Shown: positions 1 to 9,547, counted from the stretch's first letter. The stretch: 64,000 nucleotides of DNA from Chlamydiia bacterium (GCA_030429605.1 JAUIEV010000003.1:1-64000); one strand, 5' to 3'. Notes: generated from the sequence alone by a model not told the origin. Numbers and translations: made by a program.

Positions 1-1450
1 TTTCATGCGTTACTATCTCATCAGTCGCCCTGCAAAATGCTACATAAAGCTGAGAACAAAATGCTTCATTTGAAGCTTTTTCACGTTCATTTTCGACAGA
101 GGCAAAAGCAGCTTCTTTTACTTCATCGTGGAGCAGTGTCTCTGCATCTGTAGATTTCATAAAGCATGTCATGATTTCAAAGATCGAAAGAGGAGGATCT
201 ATAAGAATTAATTTATACAAAAGATAATGTCGCGTTCGTATACTTAATGCCTCTTCATGAGAAATCAAATCTTTTTTTAATAAAGCATGTACTTCTGAAT
301 CGACATCAAGTGCTAAAAATTTTTCACGAACCTCACTGCCTAAAACTTCTGCTCCAGCTCCAGATAAAACACAATGTGAAACAATGCGTTCCTTTATGTA
401 TTCGTCTCGTGTGACAAAGAACGCAGGAAAAGAAAGGCCGTGATCAATAGCAATAATCTGATCTTCTTTGAAAAGCACATTTTCCCTATGCCCGTCAAGC
501 ATCCCTGTCAAAATGTGCCGAAGAGAAACTCCTTGAACACTCTCTGGATCAGCTACTCCAAATGGATTTCGGCCACCACATTCCATACATTTATCTACAA
601 AAGAAGATGCTCCTTGCACAAATGCCTGAAGGGACCCAACTGACGATGATGGTTCTGTTGCTGCTTCTGCAGCAGACATAGCGCGAGGAACATCTTGTGT
701 TTCATAAATGATAGTTGGAGGAACATATCCTAGTTTTTTTGCGAAGAGAGAAGCTGCAACTTCTCTCTTATACCCTGTGCCATGCTTTACTCCAAATGAT
801 GAGTCTTCGCTTCCAGGATCGAGCGGGAATTCTACATCATCAGACGGACACCCCGGCATCCCCACCTCACCCCATTGAGGCTTAAATATTCCAAGTACCT
901 TTCTATCCGGGCCATGAACAAAAAAAGATGCGCTCGCTCCCATTCCCGGGTCGGTAGGTTTAAAACCTATTGACTCTTTGACATCGTCAGGAATAAGCGG
1001 GTCTTCTAGCATAGCTGTGATGATTTCCATTTTCTCATGAAGAATTTCAGGTGTGCTTGGAGAACCTAATCGCTCATATTCGTGAGTAAATGCTTGCAGA
1101 TATGCATGTATAATTTCCCCACGAATTTCTGCTGTCATTGTCCCATGGACTTCAAGCTTTTCTATGAGTGTTCGAGCATGCGCTCTCATTACACGAAACT
1201 TACCTTTTTCTCCTCCGCTATGGGTGAGGTCTTCCATTTTTTTAGAAAATAAATATTTTGATGTTTCTCCAAGTACCTCAAAGTCGTGATACTCTGGGTC
1301 TAAAATCATTGTAGATAAGTACTCAAGACTAAAAAGGCTTTTGCCACTGACAATCCTTCCATCAGTTGTAATACCCAACGGATACGACTCAGTGTCAAGT
1401 GACTCAAGGTATAAGGCATTATTTTTCAAAATATCATCTGGAATGGCCAC
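1..1450 (-). CDS. PI3/PI4-kinase-like protein, C-terminus beyond the left edge
   Basis: The frame is open for 483 codons from a GTG at 1450 to the window edge, so the 3' end is missing. An in-frame TAA lies at 1468-1466, and GGAGG at 1461-1457 is six bases before the GTG, which fixes the start. The translation has the signature of the PI3/PI4-kinase fold, closest to type II PI4K / plant gamma-type enzymes: GIFKPQWGE (ATP lysine), GYKREVAASLFAKKLGYVPPT, GSLQAFVQ, then LDGHRENVLF (catalytic loop) and AIDHGLSFP (metal-binding Asp). It reads away from the FAD oxidase gene. These families phosphorylate phosphoinositides or proteins. A role on host membranes is inference; substrate unknown. Confidence 0.8.
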   Translation of the reverse strand, partial: MAIPDDILKNNALYLESLDTESYPLGITTDGRIVSGKSLFSLEYLSTMILDPEYHDFEVLGETSKYLFSKKMEDLTHSGGEKGKFRVMRAHARTLIEKLEVHGTMTAEIRGEIIHAYLQAFTHEYERLGSPSTPEILHEKMEIITAMLEDPLIPDDVKESIGFKPTDPGMGASASFFVHGPDRKVLGIFKPQWGEVGMPGCPSDDVEFPLDPGSEDSSFGVKHGTGYKREVAASLFAKKLGYVPPTIIYETQDVPRAMSAAEAATEPSSSVGSLQAFVQGASSFVDKCMECGGRNPFGVADPESVQGVSLRHILTGMLDGHRENVLFKEDQIIAIDHGLSFPAFFVTRDEYIKERIVSHCVLSGAGAEVLGSEVREKFLALDVDSEVHALLKKDLISHEEALSIRTRHYLLYKLILIDPPLSIFEIMTCFMKSTDAETLLHDEVKEAAFASVENEREKASNEAFCSQLYVAFCRATDEIVTHE

Positions 1451-1548
1451 ACCCCACCTCCAGTTTTATTTTAAAATTAATAAAATTATTATTAAACAAT
1501 ATAATTATTAATAATTAATTTGTTGATTTTTTTATTCCTGAAAAATGA

Positions 1549-1554
1549 TATAAT
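1549..1554 (+). promoter_or_regulatory. Candidate -10 box (TATAAT)
   Basis: A perfect TATAAT lies 33 bases before the start of the FAD oxidase gene, in a very AT-rich 136-base divergent spacer. No good -35 box sits at 16-18 bases; TTGATT at 1523-1528 would give a 20-base spacer. The Shine-Dalgarno for the gene is GGAGAG at 1578-1583. Confidence 0.5.
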
Positions 1555-1586
1555 CCTCCCGTAGGGAATTCCACCTTGGAGAGAAA

Positions 1587-4500
1587 ATGACACAGTTATC
1601 AGCCTATCCTGCTCGTTGTATTGACACACTTTTGCTCCACAGATCAGATACCTGGGTTGGATATCTGCAGTCAGCAGTGGCCACAAGAGCTGTGAGCGTC
1701 CTCGTTTTTCCAATTACGACTGCTATAGATACGTTGACAAATGGAGCCGTCGCACTTGCTGAGGGTGCAATATCTCTTCTCCCTCTTGGAGCTGAGTCAA
1801 GAGCGGCGTGGTCAGAAAGCGCGTACCGATGCGCCGTTTCATCAGTAAGGCATTTTGCAGCACTGCTTGCCTCCCCAACAAGTCTTATCACCCCCGACAT
1901 ACTAACGCACCACTTCATTCCCCTAACAGAAAAGGCAAAAAATGAAATCACACCATATGGTCAACTCTACAAAGCTAAGGGTCTTCTAAAAGAACCACGA
2001 ACGTTTAAATCCGTTCAGCGAATAGTCAATGCAGCTCGAAGACAAGGGAAACAAGTTGCCATTTCTGGCGCAGGCTTTTCTCAAGGGAAACATATTCTTC
2101 CAACTGAAGAAGACCACATCCACATTAACCTGAGACATATTAAACACACGGATGTCCATCCCGCGCGTAAAACGATTTCGGTTGGGGCAGGAGCGACATG
2201 GGAAGATGTACAAAAAGCTGCGAACGAACATGGGCTTGCTGTAAAAACAATGCAGGCATCAAATGTTTTTAGTGTTGGAGGATCACTTGGTATCAATTGC
2301 CACGGATGGGATATCCAAGCAGGTGCGCTTGGAAATACGGTACGATCTCTGACTATTGTCGATGCGTCAGGAAAACTCAAAGTATTAACAAAAGAAGATG
2401 AGCTCTTTCGACTGGTTGTTGGCGGTATCGGTATGTTTGGGGTCATTGTATCAGCCGAATTAGAACTGACCGACAATGTTGAACTTGAACGGACGGGTGA
2501 AGCGGTCCGTCCCGTTGACTATCTCTCCTACTTTAGAGACCTTCAAGAAGCAGGTGATGTCGAGATGCACCTCGGCTCCTTATCGCTGACTCCAGGACAT
2601 CTTTTTGAAGAGGTTGTTGCTGAAAACTATAGAAGAGTAAGTGATGAAGCACATGTCACAAGTGCACCAGCTCACAGTCGTGAAGGAAGCTCTGTAGAAA
2701 AAATTGCCCTTCACTACGCACGGAATAGACAATGGATGCGCTCATTTGGATGGTCAGCAAAAAAAGCAGATCTATTGGAACCTAAAACGGCAACGCGAAA
2801 TGCCCACATGACCTTTCCCATTTGGTCGATGTTCAACCATTCAAAATCAACAAGCGACTGGCTTCAAGAGTATTTTGTTCCCCCGGAACAACTCAATCTA
2901 TTCATACGAAAGCTTAAAGAGATCCTTGAGGCGAACAACGTCCCGTTGTACAATGCATCCATTAGGTATGTTGCACAAGATGAGTCATCCGAGCTTTCAT
3001 ATGCTCGGGATGGTGAAAAATTTGCAATAGTACTCTGTTTTGGTCAATCTATGGCACCGGATGCCGTTGAAAAAACACAGCGCTGGGTCAGAGAGGTGAC
3101 TGATTTCTTAGCAACCCACGGAGGAACGTACTATCTCCCCTACCAGCAATTTGCTACAAAAGAGCAGTTTCACGCATGTCATCCAGAATGGGAAATTGCA
3201 CAATCACTCAAACGTAAATACGATCCGGACAATGTGTTCTACAGTGGTTTTGGAAAAGAGTATGTCGATACATTTAATAAAGCACACAAAACTGCAGGGC
3301 TCCTCTTTTCTTTGGATGAAAGTGTCTCTGCTGAAAGACCGACTCCATCTCCACGAACAGTAGAAGCAGGCAGACCTTCTTTTTATCGATCGGTATTCGG
3401 AGATAGTGAGAAAAGAGCACACTTTAAAGACTTTTTAGAGAATATTTTTCAACAACTCGATACTGAGCCTTTTTTTAGGCTCATCGATGATATCTTAGAG
3501 CATGCGACAACAGATGAAGATATCTATACTGAGTTGCAAGCAAGGATAGGCGAAGCTCAAACAGGAGCTATAGCGACTGCATTTCGTGCTCTTGGAGCTC
3601 TCAGAGGTCAAGTTAAAGCAGTTTCAGAGCAATTTGCAGAGAGTGTACCGGAAGACAAAACCTTCGATGGCTACGTCGAACTCGAAACACCCGGACGATT
3701 TGTCACTGCGCTGAAAAAAAAGCGATCAATTACCGGAAAAGTCACTGTTGTGAATCACGAGCGCTCCGCAAAAGACTATATCGAGGCTGGCTTTCCTCTC
3801 CCATTCCACAAATATGTTGACCTTGATGGATATAAACCACTTGATAGTGAAGCATTGGAAAATAGGAGCGTTGAGCTCGTCACCTGCTTCAAGGGTCTAC
3901 ACCACATACAACCAGAAAACCTTGATGGATTTGTTCAGTCAATTCATAGAATCCTGAAGCCTGGAGGAAGCTTTATCCTCCGAGATCACGACGCAGATAC
4001 TGATGAAATGTTTGAACTCGTCGATGTCGTGCATAGTATTTTCAATGCTGCAACGGATGAGCCATGGGATGTAGAAAAGGCTGAAGTGCGAAATTTTCAT
4101 GGCCTATCGTATTGGCAGTCGTTGCTTGAGCGGAACGGATTTCGACTTGTGTCTGATGGAAAAGTTCGTGAAGGAGATCCAACAGCCAATACACTGCTTC
4201 GATTTGAAAAAGTAGTAACAGAGCGAGACGAGGCACTCAGCGCAGCACGAGCACATGTTGCGGATGCAGAGGGGTATAGAGGCGACGAAATTGGTATTAC
4301 GTTCCAAGCTGCAGAGTGGGAAAACGTACATGCCGCTGAGCGGTATGCTGAGGTAATTCGGACTCGTCCTTTTTACGAGTTTCAATTCATGAGTCATTTA
4401 GGACAATTTTGGCATGTTTTTCATGAAGCACTGAAAACAGAAGTGGACAGACATGGAATTCTCCCCTTGATGACATCATTCTATACCTACATGATTCTCT

Positions 4501-4991
4501 TCGTTGGGATAACTATGACGGTGGAGTATTCCGTGAAAGCAGCTATATCCACCCCGCTTCTCTGGGCGTTTGGAGAGTCTGATGGAAGACCACTGCCAAT
4601 ACAAATGCTGATTGAAGATCCAGACGGACGTGCAGCCGAAGTTGATGAGCGGGTGAGAGTACTTGAACGTATTCCTGATTCACCATTTACCAGAATAGAA
4701 CTCAGACGTTTTGACGAGATGAGAGAATTTGTAGAGCGTGCAGTAGAAGCTGGAATACGTCCGGTTGAGATTGCCGGGGCAAGAGAGGCTCAGCTCAGGC
4801 TCCATATTCCATCTGATGATGCAGAGGTTCTTCGAAATATCGATGGGCTCAGAACACTTTTTCAGTGGGATGATGTTGAGAATCCTGAAGAACGATTGGC
4901 ACAGGTTCGTGTTCAAGTAGAAAACCTACCTGAAATCCTCAGTACATTTGAGGAGCGTGGTGTTCGTTTAGAATTCATTCATGATTTGTAA
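1587..4991 (+). CDS. FAD-linked oxidase fused to a methyltransferase-like domain
   Basis: A 1134-residue protein. Residues about 30-65 are hydrophobic. Residues about 137-285 are a PCMH-type FAD-binding domain (GAGFSQGKH, SVGAGATWEDVQ, SVGGSLGINCHGWD, GGIGMFGVI), and up to about 570 follows the substrate half of sugar-lactone-oxidase-like flavoenzymes, ending in YSGFGKEYV. Residues about 712-860 resemble a class I methyltransferase: LVTCFKGLHHIQPENL, then RILKPGGSFILRDHD. The classical glycine-rich motif I is not evident, so SAM binding is uncertain. The last 270 residues are unassigned. The gene stands alone and is divergent from the kinase gene. Oxidation of a sugar or lactone is the family expectation; the substrate is not known. 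Confidence 0.8.
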   Translation: MTQLSAYPARCIDTLLLHRSDTWVGYLQSAVATRAVSVLVFPITTAIDTLTNGAVALAEGAISLLPLGAESRAAWSESAYRCAVSSVRHFAALLASPTSLITPDILTHHFIPLTEKAKNEITPYGQLYKAKGLLKEPRTFKSVQRIVNAARRQGKQVAISGAGFSQGKHILPTEEDHIHINLRHIKHTDVHPARKTISVGAGATWEDVQKAANEHGLAVKTMQASNVFSVGGSLGINCHGWDIQAGALGNTVRSLTIVDASGKLKVLTKEDELFRLVVGGIGMFGVIVSAELELTDNVELERTGEAVRPVDYLSYFRDLQEAGDVEMHLGSLSLTPGHLFEEVVAENYRRVSDEAHVTSAPAHSREGSSVEKIALHYARNRQWMRSFGWSAKKADLLEPKTATRNAHMTFPIWSMFNHSKSTSDWLQEYFVPPEQLNLFIRKLKEILEANNVPLYNASIRYVAQDESSELSYARDGEKFAIVLCFGQSMAPDAVEKTQRWVREVTDFLATHGGTYYLPYQQFATKEQFHACHPEWEIAQSLKRKYDPDNVFYSGFGKEYVDTFNKAHKTAGLLFSLDESVSAERPTPSPRTVEAGRPSFYRSVFGDSEKRAHFKDFLENIFQQLDTEPFFRLIDDILEHATTDEDIYTELQARIGEAQTGAIATAFRALGALRGQVKAVSEQFAESVPEDKTFDGYVELETPGRFVTALKKKRSITGKVTVVNHERSAKDYIEAGFPLPFHKYVDLDGYKPLDSEALENRSVELVTCFKGLHHIQPENLDGFVQSIHRILKPGGSFILRDHDADTDEMFELVDVVHSIFNAATDEPWDVEKAEVRNFHGLSYWQSLLERNGFRLVSDGKVREGDPTANTLLRFEKVVTERDEALSAARAHVADAEGYRGDEIGITFQAAEWENVHAAERYAEVIRTRPFYEFQFMSHLGQFWHVFHEALKTEVDRHGILPLMTSFYTYMILFVGITMTVEYSVKAAISTPLLWAFGESDGRPLPIQMLIEDPDGRAAEVDERVRVLERIPDSPFTRIELRRFDEMREFVERAVEAGIRPVEIAGAREAQLRLHIPSDDAEVLRNIDGLRTLFQWDDVENPEERLAQVRVQVENLPEILSTFEERGVRLEFIHDL

Positions 4992-5056
4992 TTGATACGC
5001 ACAAATTCTTGATAAATATTTGTATCCATGATACCTCACTTGTAGAGGACGTGCGC

Positions 5057-5392
5057 ATGAACGAAAAAACCTTAACAGATAGTGATAAAAAAGCACTCAG
5101 CGAGTCGCTTTCACATATTAATGCTCTACTTCATGAACTCAATCATGATGAATTTTGTGTAGACTCACCAGAAGACCCTTTTCTCCTTGGAGCCTGTGAA
5201 TACACAAAAAAAGGGCGCCTCATTCGAAAAAAATTTGGTGAATACATGGTAATATTCACCTTTTCTGAGTGCCGCAATGAAGACAATGAGATTTTACGTG
5301 TTTTCTGCGCTGTCACAAAAGAAGGCGATTTCGTACGACTTTTTCATAATTATATATCTCAGGAACAAGCTGATCTCATTCGAGGTGAGTAA
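5057..5392 (+). CDS. Small acidic protein of unknown function
   Basis: A 111-residue soluble protein I do not recognise. I chose ATG 5057 because AGAGGA at 5044-5049 is seven bases upstream; an in-frame TTG at 5009 has no ribosome binding site. It follows the FAD oxidase gene by 65 bases and may share its transcript. The N-terminal half is acidic and helical in appearance; the centre has a basic patch (KKGRLIRKKFGEY). No signal peptide or membrane segment. Its stop codon abuts the end of the convergent MFS gene. Confidence 0.6.
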   Translation: MNEKTLTDSDKKALSESLSHINALLHELNHDEFCVDSPEDPFLLGACEYTKKGRLIRKKFGEYMVIFTFSECRNEDNEILRVFCAVTKEGDFVRLFHNYISQEQADLIRGE

Positions 5393-6653
5393 TCACCGGC
5401 GACGCTGTTTTCTTTGTCGCTTTTCACGAAGAAGCAAAGCACAGACCCATGCAGCTAATACTGCAATTGGGAACAGAGAAAATGCAAACGCATAATTTTC
5501 GTGCGAGTAAAATGGAATTCCATTTTTTTGCGATCCATCCCAAAAAAAATCTAGGAGTATCCCAATGACTGACTGTGCAATACTCGCTCCTAAAAAAGAA
5601 ATCGAGTTTGCAAAAGTAATAGCCGTCCCTTTTGCTTGTCCTCGGTTCATCTCAACAATTGAACGAAAAATAATAAGTGATGCGACAGAAAAAAATCCGA
5701 GGAGAAACAAAATAACAAAGGCAATCCACATATTTTTTGGTGGAAAATAAATGATCGTACAAAAAAGCAAAAAAAATGATGCTGGCTGAAAAAATGTAGA
5801 GCGGACGCTTTTTCTTCAATGTATCTGCAACATGACCAATGATTGGCCCCCCAACCAACCAGCCAAAGAAAATCATCGAGGCGCCATACCCGGCTATTGT
5901 ATTTGAAATGCCGTAAGTATCCTCAAGGTATGGAGCACACCAAAGCCCTCCGAACGTCCCTGTTGGAAAATAGAGACAACCGCAAATTACTGCAGCAAAC
6001 CACATATGCTTGTTTGTCGCTATCTGCTTACAATTTCTCCATAAGTCTGTAAATGTAACCGGAACTTCCTCTTCATGATTTCCAGGTTCGTTTCTTACAA
6101 CAAAAAAGATGAGTGCTGCTAAGAGAACACCGAATCCCCCTAGCAATATGGAAGTCATCCTCCATCCAACTGCATTGATTACATACGACGTAGGCGCTTG
6201 CCCGAGTATTGCTCCGAGTAGTCCAATGGAGTTTCCAATACCCATGATTTTTGAGACAGATTTTCCATGAAACCAGTGATTACAGATGTAGATGAACCCG
6301 ATAAAAGCAAAAGCTGATCCACCACCGGCAAGGAAACGACCTATCTCTGCAATATACAAAGAATCAGCCATCCCAAAAAAAATAGCACCGATCCCACACA
6401 GTGCAGCACCAAGTGTCAAAAGTCTGTGTGCTCCATATTTATCCATAAGCACACCGATAGGTAGTTGCATTGGAGCATATGCATACATATAGGAAGCCGC
6501 GAGTATTCCGAATCCTGTTGCATTCAGAGAAAAGCTCTCCATGAGTTGATCTGACATAACGCTTGGCATAACACGTATGACAAACTCATAGAGGTAAAAC
6601 AGAATAGAAATCGCAAGAATGACCCAGCGAAGGCGTGAAAAAGATCGCTTCAT
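5393..6653 (-). pseudogene. MFS transporter split by a one-base frameshift in a T8 tract
   Basis: The first 290 or so codons give MFS helices 1-8 (start MKRSFSRLRW; loop 2-3 motif MDKYGAHRLL), and the remaining helices continue in the next frame. The switch falls at a coding-strand run of eight T (plus strand 5769-5776), close to a run of six T (5761-5766). The span is 1261 bases, 420 codons plus one, so losing one T restores a transporter of about 419 residues. Both halves are otherwise free of stops and well conserved. It could be a recent mutation, a sequencing error, or a frame rescued by slippage. AAGGT just before the ATG may serve as ribosome binding site. Substrate unknown. Confidence 0.8.
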
Positions 6654-6705
6654 ACCTTGTCAATACGCGGTAGCTTGATTATTCCGCAAGAGGAAGGCGA
6701 GGTCC

Positions 6706-6734
6706 TTGACATACACTTTTACTAGTTATACAAT
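6706..6734 (+). promoter_or_regulatory. Sigma-70-type promoter of the acetyltransferase gene
   Basis: TTGACA at 6706-6711 and TACAAT at 6729-6734 are separated by exactly 17 bases, about 30 bases before the acetyltransferase ATG. This is one of the best consensus promoters in the window. Confidence 0.7.
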
Positions 6735-6764
6735 GAATTATAATCTACGCTGAGGAGAATCCAC

Positions 6765-7241
6765 ATGAAAGTGAGAGAATACACACTTGCCGATGCAAAA
6801 ATGGTTGCGGCTCTTTTTGCTGATACGATTCGATCAGTGAATGCAAAACACTACTCCGAAAAGCAGCTCAGTGTATGGGCTTCACCCGATAAAGATGCGA
6901 ACTTTTTTCATAACAAACTTTCGAAAACCCATTCTTTCGTTGCTGAAGATGGAGCTGAAGTTGTTGGATTTGCAGACTTTATGCCCGAGCGTAAGCTCCT
7001 TGATTTTTTCTATGTGCATAAAGAGCACATGAGAAAAGGGGTTGGTAAAGCACTTCTGACGCACATAGAGGCCACTGCCAAGGAAAATGGTGTGGCAGAA
7101 ATCTATACTCATGCAAGCATCACCGCAAAACCGTTCTTTGAAGCAATGGGTTTTATCCCACTTGAAAAGCGTGAGGTTGAAGTACAAGGGATTCGGCTGA
7201 CAAACTATACTATGCGGAAGTCGCTTTCACATGAAGAGTAA
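6765..7241 (+). CDS. GNAT-family N-acetyltransferase
   Basis: A 158-residue single-domain GNAT protein. The acetyl-CoA binding motif A is visible as LDFFYVHKEHMRKGVGKALL, followed by the motif B region AKPFFEAMGFIPLEKREV. GGAG sits nine bases before the ATG. Length is normal for the family, which transfers an acetyl group from acetyl-CoA to an amine; the substrate cannot be told from sequence. Its last 32 bases overlap the convergent thioesterase gene. Confidence 0.85.
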   Translation: MKVREYTLADAKMVAALFADTIRSVNAKHYSEKQLSVWASPDKDANFFHNKLSKTHSFVAEDGAEVVGFADFMPERKLLDFFYVHKEHMRKGVGKALLTHIEATAKENGVAEIYTHASITAKPFFEAMGFIPLEKREVEVQGIRLTNYTMRKSLSHEE

Positions 7242-7638
7242 GTCGACTTACTGAAACCAGTTTTTGCTCATCTTCCTTCTTTATTCGAATCGACCATACC
7301 TGTGTTGTTTTTCCAATGTGGTACGGCTCAGCGTGAATCTTCAAGAGGTCACCCTTTATAGCAGGCCGGATGTGGTTTGTATTAAGGTCTAATCCAACTG
7401 CAATTTCGCCTTTTTCGCAGCAGTAATTTGCAGCAGCGCTCGCTGCTGATTCAGCAAGCGCACAAGAAACGCCACCATTCATAATACCAGCAGGCTGCAT
7501 GTGTTGATCTGCTACTCTCATTTCTGCCAAAACACTGTTGTCTGTCAGGCTTACAAAGCGCATTCCCAGGAGCTCAGAAAATGAACCTCGTCCCCGGGAA
7601 TTGAGAGATTCAATAGAGATGTCTTGCTTCCAAATCAT
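7210..7638 (-). CDS. Hotdog-fold acyl-CoA thioesterase (YdiI/MenI-like)
   Basis: A 142-residue protein that resembles E. coli YdiI along its length: MIWK start, QPAGIMNGGVSCALAES with the catalytic-type Glu, a LNTNHIRP segment and a GKTTQVW segment. YdiI-type enzymes hydrolyse 1,4-dihydroxy-2-naphthoyl-CoA or related acyl-CoAs. I do not assign the menaquinone role because no other men genes are here. Its start overlaps the stop of the upstream SPFH gene by four bases, so the two are translationally coupled. Confidence 0.75.
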   Translation of the reverse strand: MIWKQDISIESLNSRGRGSFSELLGMRFVSLTDNSVLAEMRVADQHMQPAGIMNGGVSCALAESAASAAANYCCEKGEIAVGLDLNTNHIRPAIKGDLLKIHAEPYHIGKTTQVWSIRIKKEDEQKLVSVSRLTLHVKATSA

Positions 7639-8579
7639 AGATCGATCTCTGAGAGTTCATTCCGTGTATCTTTCACTATTGATGTTGCAGTTTTAAGCAC
7701 TTTAGCAATATCTGCCACATCTGAAGGAACAATCATTGAGTTGTTCGTCTTTGCGAGGTTTCCAAACTGTGTAATATATTCTTCAGCCAGGCGCATTGAG
7801 ACTGCTTGTTGTCCTCCATCAAGGGCAATTGCAGAAGCTACTTCCCGAATCGCTTGCTGTGACGCCGATGCAAGTCGCTCAATTTCTTGTGCTTTTCCTT
7901 CAGCTTCGTTGATTCGCTTTTGCTTTTCACCTTCTGAACGAGCTATAAGCTCTTGCTTCTCACCCTCAGCCTTATTTATGCGCGCTTGCTTTTCCCCTTC
8001 AGACTGCGCAATGGTAGCTCTTTTTTCCCTTTCTGCTCGCATCTGCTTTTCCATAGCATCGTAAATACTTTTCGGCGGCTTAATATCCTTTATCTCGTAC
8101 CGAGTCACTTTTATTCCCCAAGGATCAGATGCTTTATCAGCAGCTTCAACAATGTGCGCATTGATTTGATCTCTCTCTTCAAAGGTTTGATCAAGATCCA
8201 GCTTACCGATAATGCTACGCATTGTCGTTTGGGCAATTTGTGTTGTAGCAAAAAGGTAATCATTGATCCCATATGACGCCTTTGCAGGATCCATCACTTT
8301 GAGATACAATACCCCGTCAACTTCAACCGGAATATTATCTCGTGTGATACATACCTGAACAGCTGTATCAATCGCTGTCTCTTTGAGTGAATGGCGATAT
8401 GCCACTCTGTCTAAAAACGGGACGACAACGTGAAACCCAGCTTCCAGAGTCGTATTGTATTTTCCGAGCCGTTCCACAATAAAGACCATTCTTTGGGGGA
8501 CTATGTGAAAAGAGTGCGTGACAATGATTAAAAGAATCAATGCAGGAAGTAAAAGAAGCAACAAGTATACATATGCCAT
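7635..8579 (-). CDS. qmcA: SPFH/band 7 membrane protein, stomatin-like (QmcA type)
   Basis: A 314-residue protein. An N-terminal membrane segment (residues 3-22) is followed by a prohibitin-homology domain (FIVERLGKYNTTLEAGFHVVVPFLDRV, VDGVLYLKVMDPAKASYG) and a long charged coiled coil (about 175-235) with the repeating phrase SEGEKQ. These proteins form oligomeric rings in membrane microdomains and often associate with proteases; the NfeD-type partner is absent here. It is co-transcribed with the thioesterase. A hairpin covers its ribosome binding site. Confidence 0.85.
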   Translation of the reverse strand: MAYVYLLLLLLPALILLIIVTHSFHIVPQRMVFIVERLGKYNTTLEAGFHVVVPFLDRVAYRHSLKETAIDTAVQVCITRDNIPVEVDGVLYLKVMDPAKASYGINDYLFATTQIAQTTMRSIIGKLDLDQTFEERDQINAHIVEAADKASDPWGIKVTRYEIKDIKPPKSIYDAMEKQMRAEREKRATIAQSEGEKQARINKAEGEKQELIARSEGEKQKRINEAEGKAQEIERLASASQQAIREVASAIALDGGQQAVSMRLAEEYITQFGNLAKTNNSMIVPSDVADIAKVLKTATSIVKDTRNELSEIDL

Positions 8580-8585
8580 ATGAGT

Positions 8586-8606
8586 CCTTTCTTAATCAAA
8601 GAAAGG
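8586..8606 (-). promoter_or_regulatory. Hairpin overlapping the SPFH gene's ribosome binding site
   Basis: On the coding strand CCTTTCTT and AAGAAAGG form an eight-base stem around a five-base loop just before the SPFH start. The 3' arm contains the Shine-Dalgarno AAAGGA, so folding would hide it. It lies after the ion-channel gene and could also act as a weak boundary, though no U-tract follows. Confidence 0.4.
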
Positions 8607-8645
8607 CAATAGGGTAGCGTGGCAACAAGAGAAAGTCAATAGGTG

Positions 8646-9398
8646 TTACCCAATGGGTGGAGGTGGCTGATTCGGATTTCTAAGGACTCGTCGAGCTTTT
8701 TTTCGAACTGCTTCTTGCTTATGTGCAAGCATTGTATAGACTGAAACCAGCCTTGATACAAGAAGGGCGACATAGAATTTACCAACAATCCCCTCAAGGA
8801 TAGCAAGTGTTTGAGAGATATCAGCGCGAGCTGTCATATCTCCATACCCAATAGAAAGAAGGGTAACAAAAGAAAAGTAGAGCATTTCTGATAAATAGCG
8901 ACTGTGGCTAAAGACCTGTGCATCCACGTACAAAAGGTGAAATGACCCAGGGAAAAGTAATTCTGTTAAATAAAAAAGATAGGCAAAGCCAAACGCAATC
9001 AAAAAATACACAACAATGACTCCTCGCAGTGTTTCCGGAGTCACAATCGGATTCATTACTGAGTTTTTAATGATTGAATAGAGCACGATAAAAATATAGA
9101 CAGCAGTAAACGCTAAATAAAGCATCACCATCGATCGTATTTCATATATGGATGCAATCCAATTAAAAACTAGTGATGGAATACCAGTAAGCGTCGCTAA
9201 TAATTTTACCGGACGCGTATGGTGTGCATTAAATATCCCCATCAAAACGACAAGTGCAAAGAGCATTTGCCAAATACCGTCGTAGACAACGCCTCTGTCG
9301 TATGGCCTAAAAACAAAAAGAAGCACAATAAAAATCAGAAGCTGTGTGAATGTCGAGGTGAAAAAATCAAACAGTGAATTATAGACTTCGCGAAACAT
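8646..9398 (-). CDS. Membrane ion channel with potassium-type selectivity filter
   Basis: A 250-residue multi-pass protein. Several hydrophobic segments are followed by a pore helix and the filter TLLSIGYGDMTA, then a final helix and a short basic tail (KKARRVLRN). TxGYGD is the potassium-channel filter. No S4-like charged helix or RCK/TrkA domain is visible. I set the start at ATG 9398 because AAAGGAG at 9410-9404 is five bases upstream; an in-frame start six codons earlier would include that site. It is divergent from the FMN reductase-cyd operon. Confidence 0.75.
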   Translation of the reverse strand: MFREVYNSLFDFFTSTFTQLLIFIVLLFVFRPYDRGVVYDGIWQMLFALVVLMGIFNAHHTRPVKLLATLTGIPSLVFNWIASIYEIRSMVMLYLAFTAVYIFIVLYSIIKNSVMNPIVTPETLRGVIVVYFLIAFGFAYLFYLTELLFPGSFHLLYVDAQVFSHSRYLSEMLYFSFVTLLSIGYGDMTARADISQTLAILEGIVGKFYVALLVSRLVSVYTMLAHKQEAVRKKARRVLRNPNQPPPPIG

Positions 9399-9471
9399 AA
9401 ACACTCCTTTTCTCATTCCTACACGATGTACATCAAACGAACAAGTAAATTTTCTTTCTGTGAAGTGTTAC

Positions 9472-9485
9472 AGTGTCATGACACT
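9472..9485. promoter_or_regulatory. 14-base perfect palindrome in a divergent spacer
   Basis: AGTGTCATGACACT is a perfect palindrome between the ion-channel gene and the FMN reductase-cydAB operon, about 63 bases before the operon start. Position and symmetry suit a dimeric regulator. It does not match the FNR or ArcA consensus. Confidence 0.4.
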
Positions 9486-9547
9486 CCTTGAAAAGATATT
9501 TTATTTTTTTCTTTCCTTCAGTAGTCTTATGAAAAAAAGGACGTACA

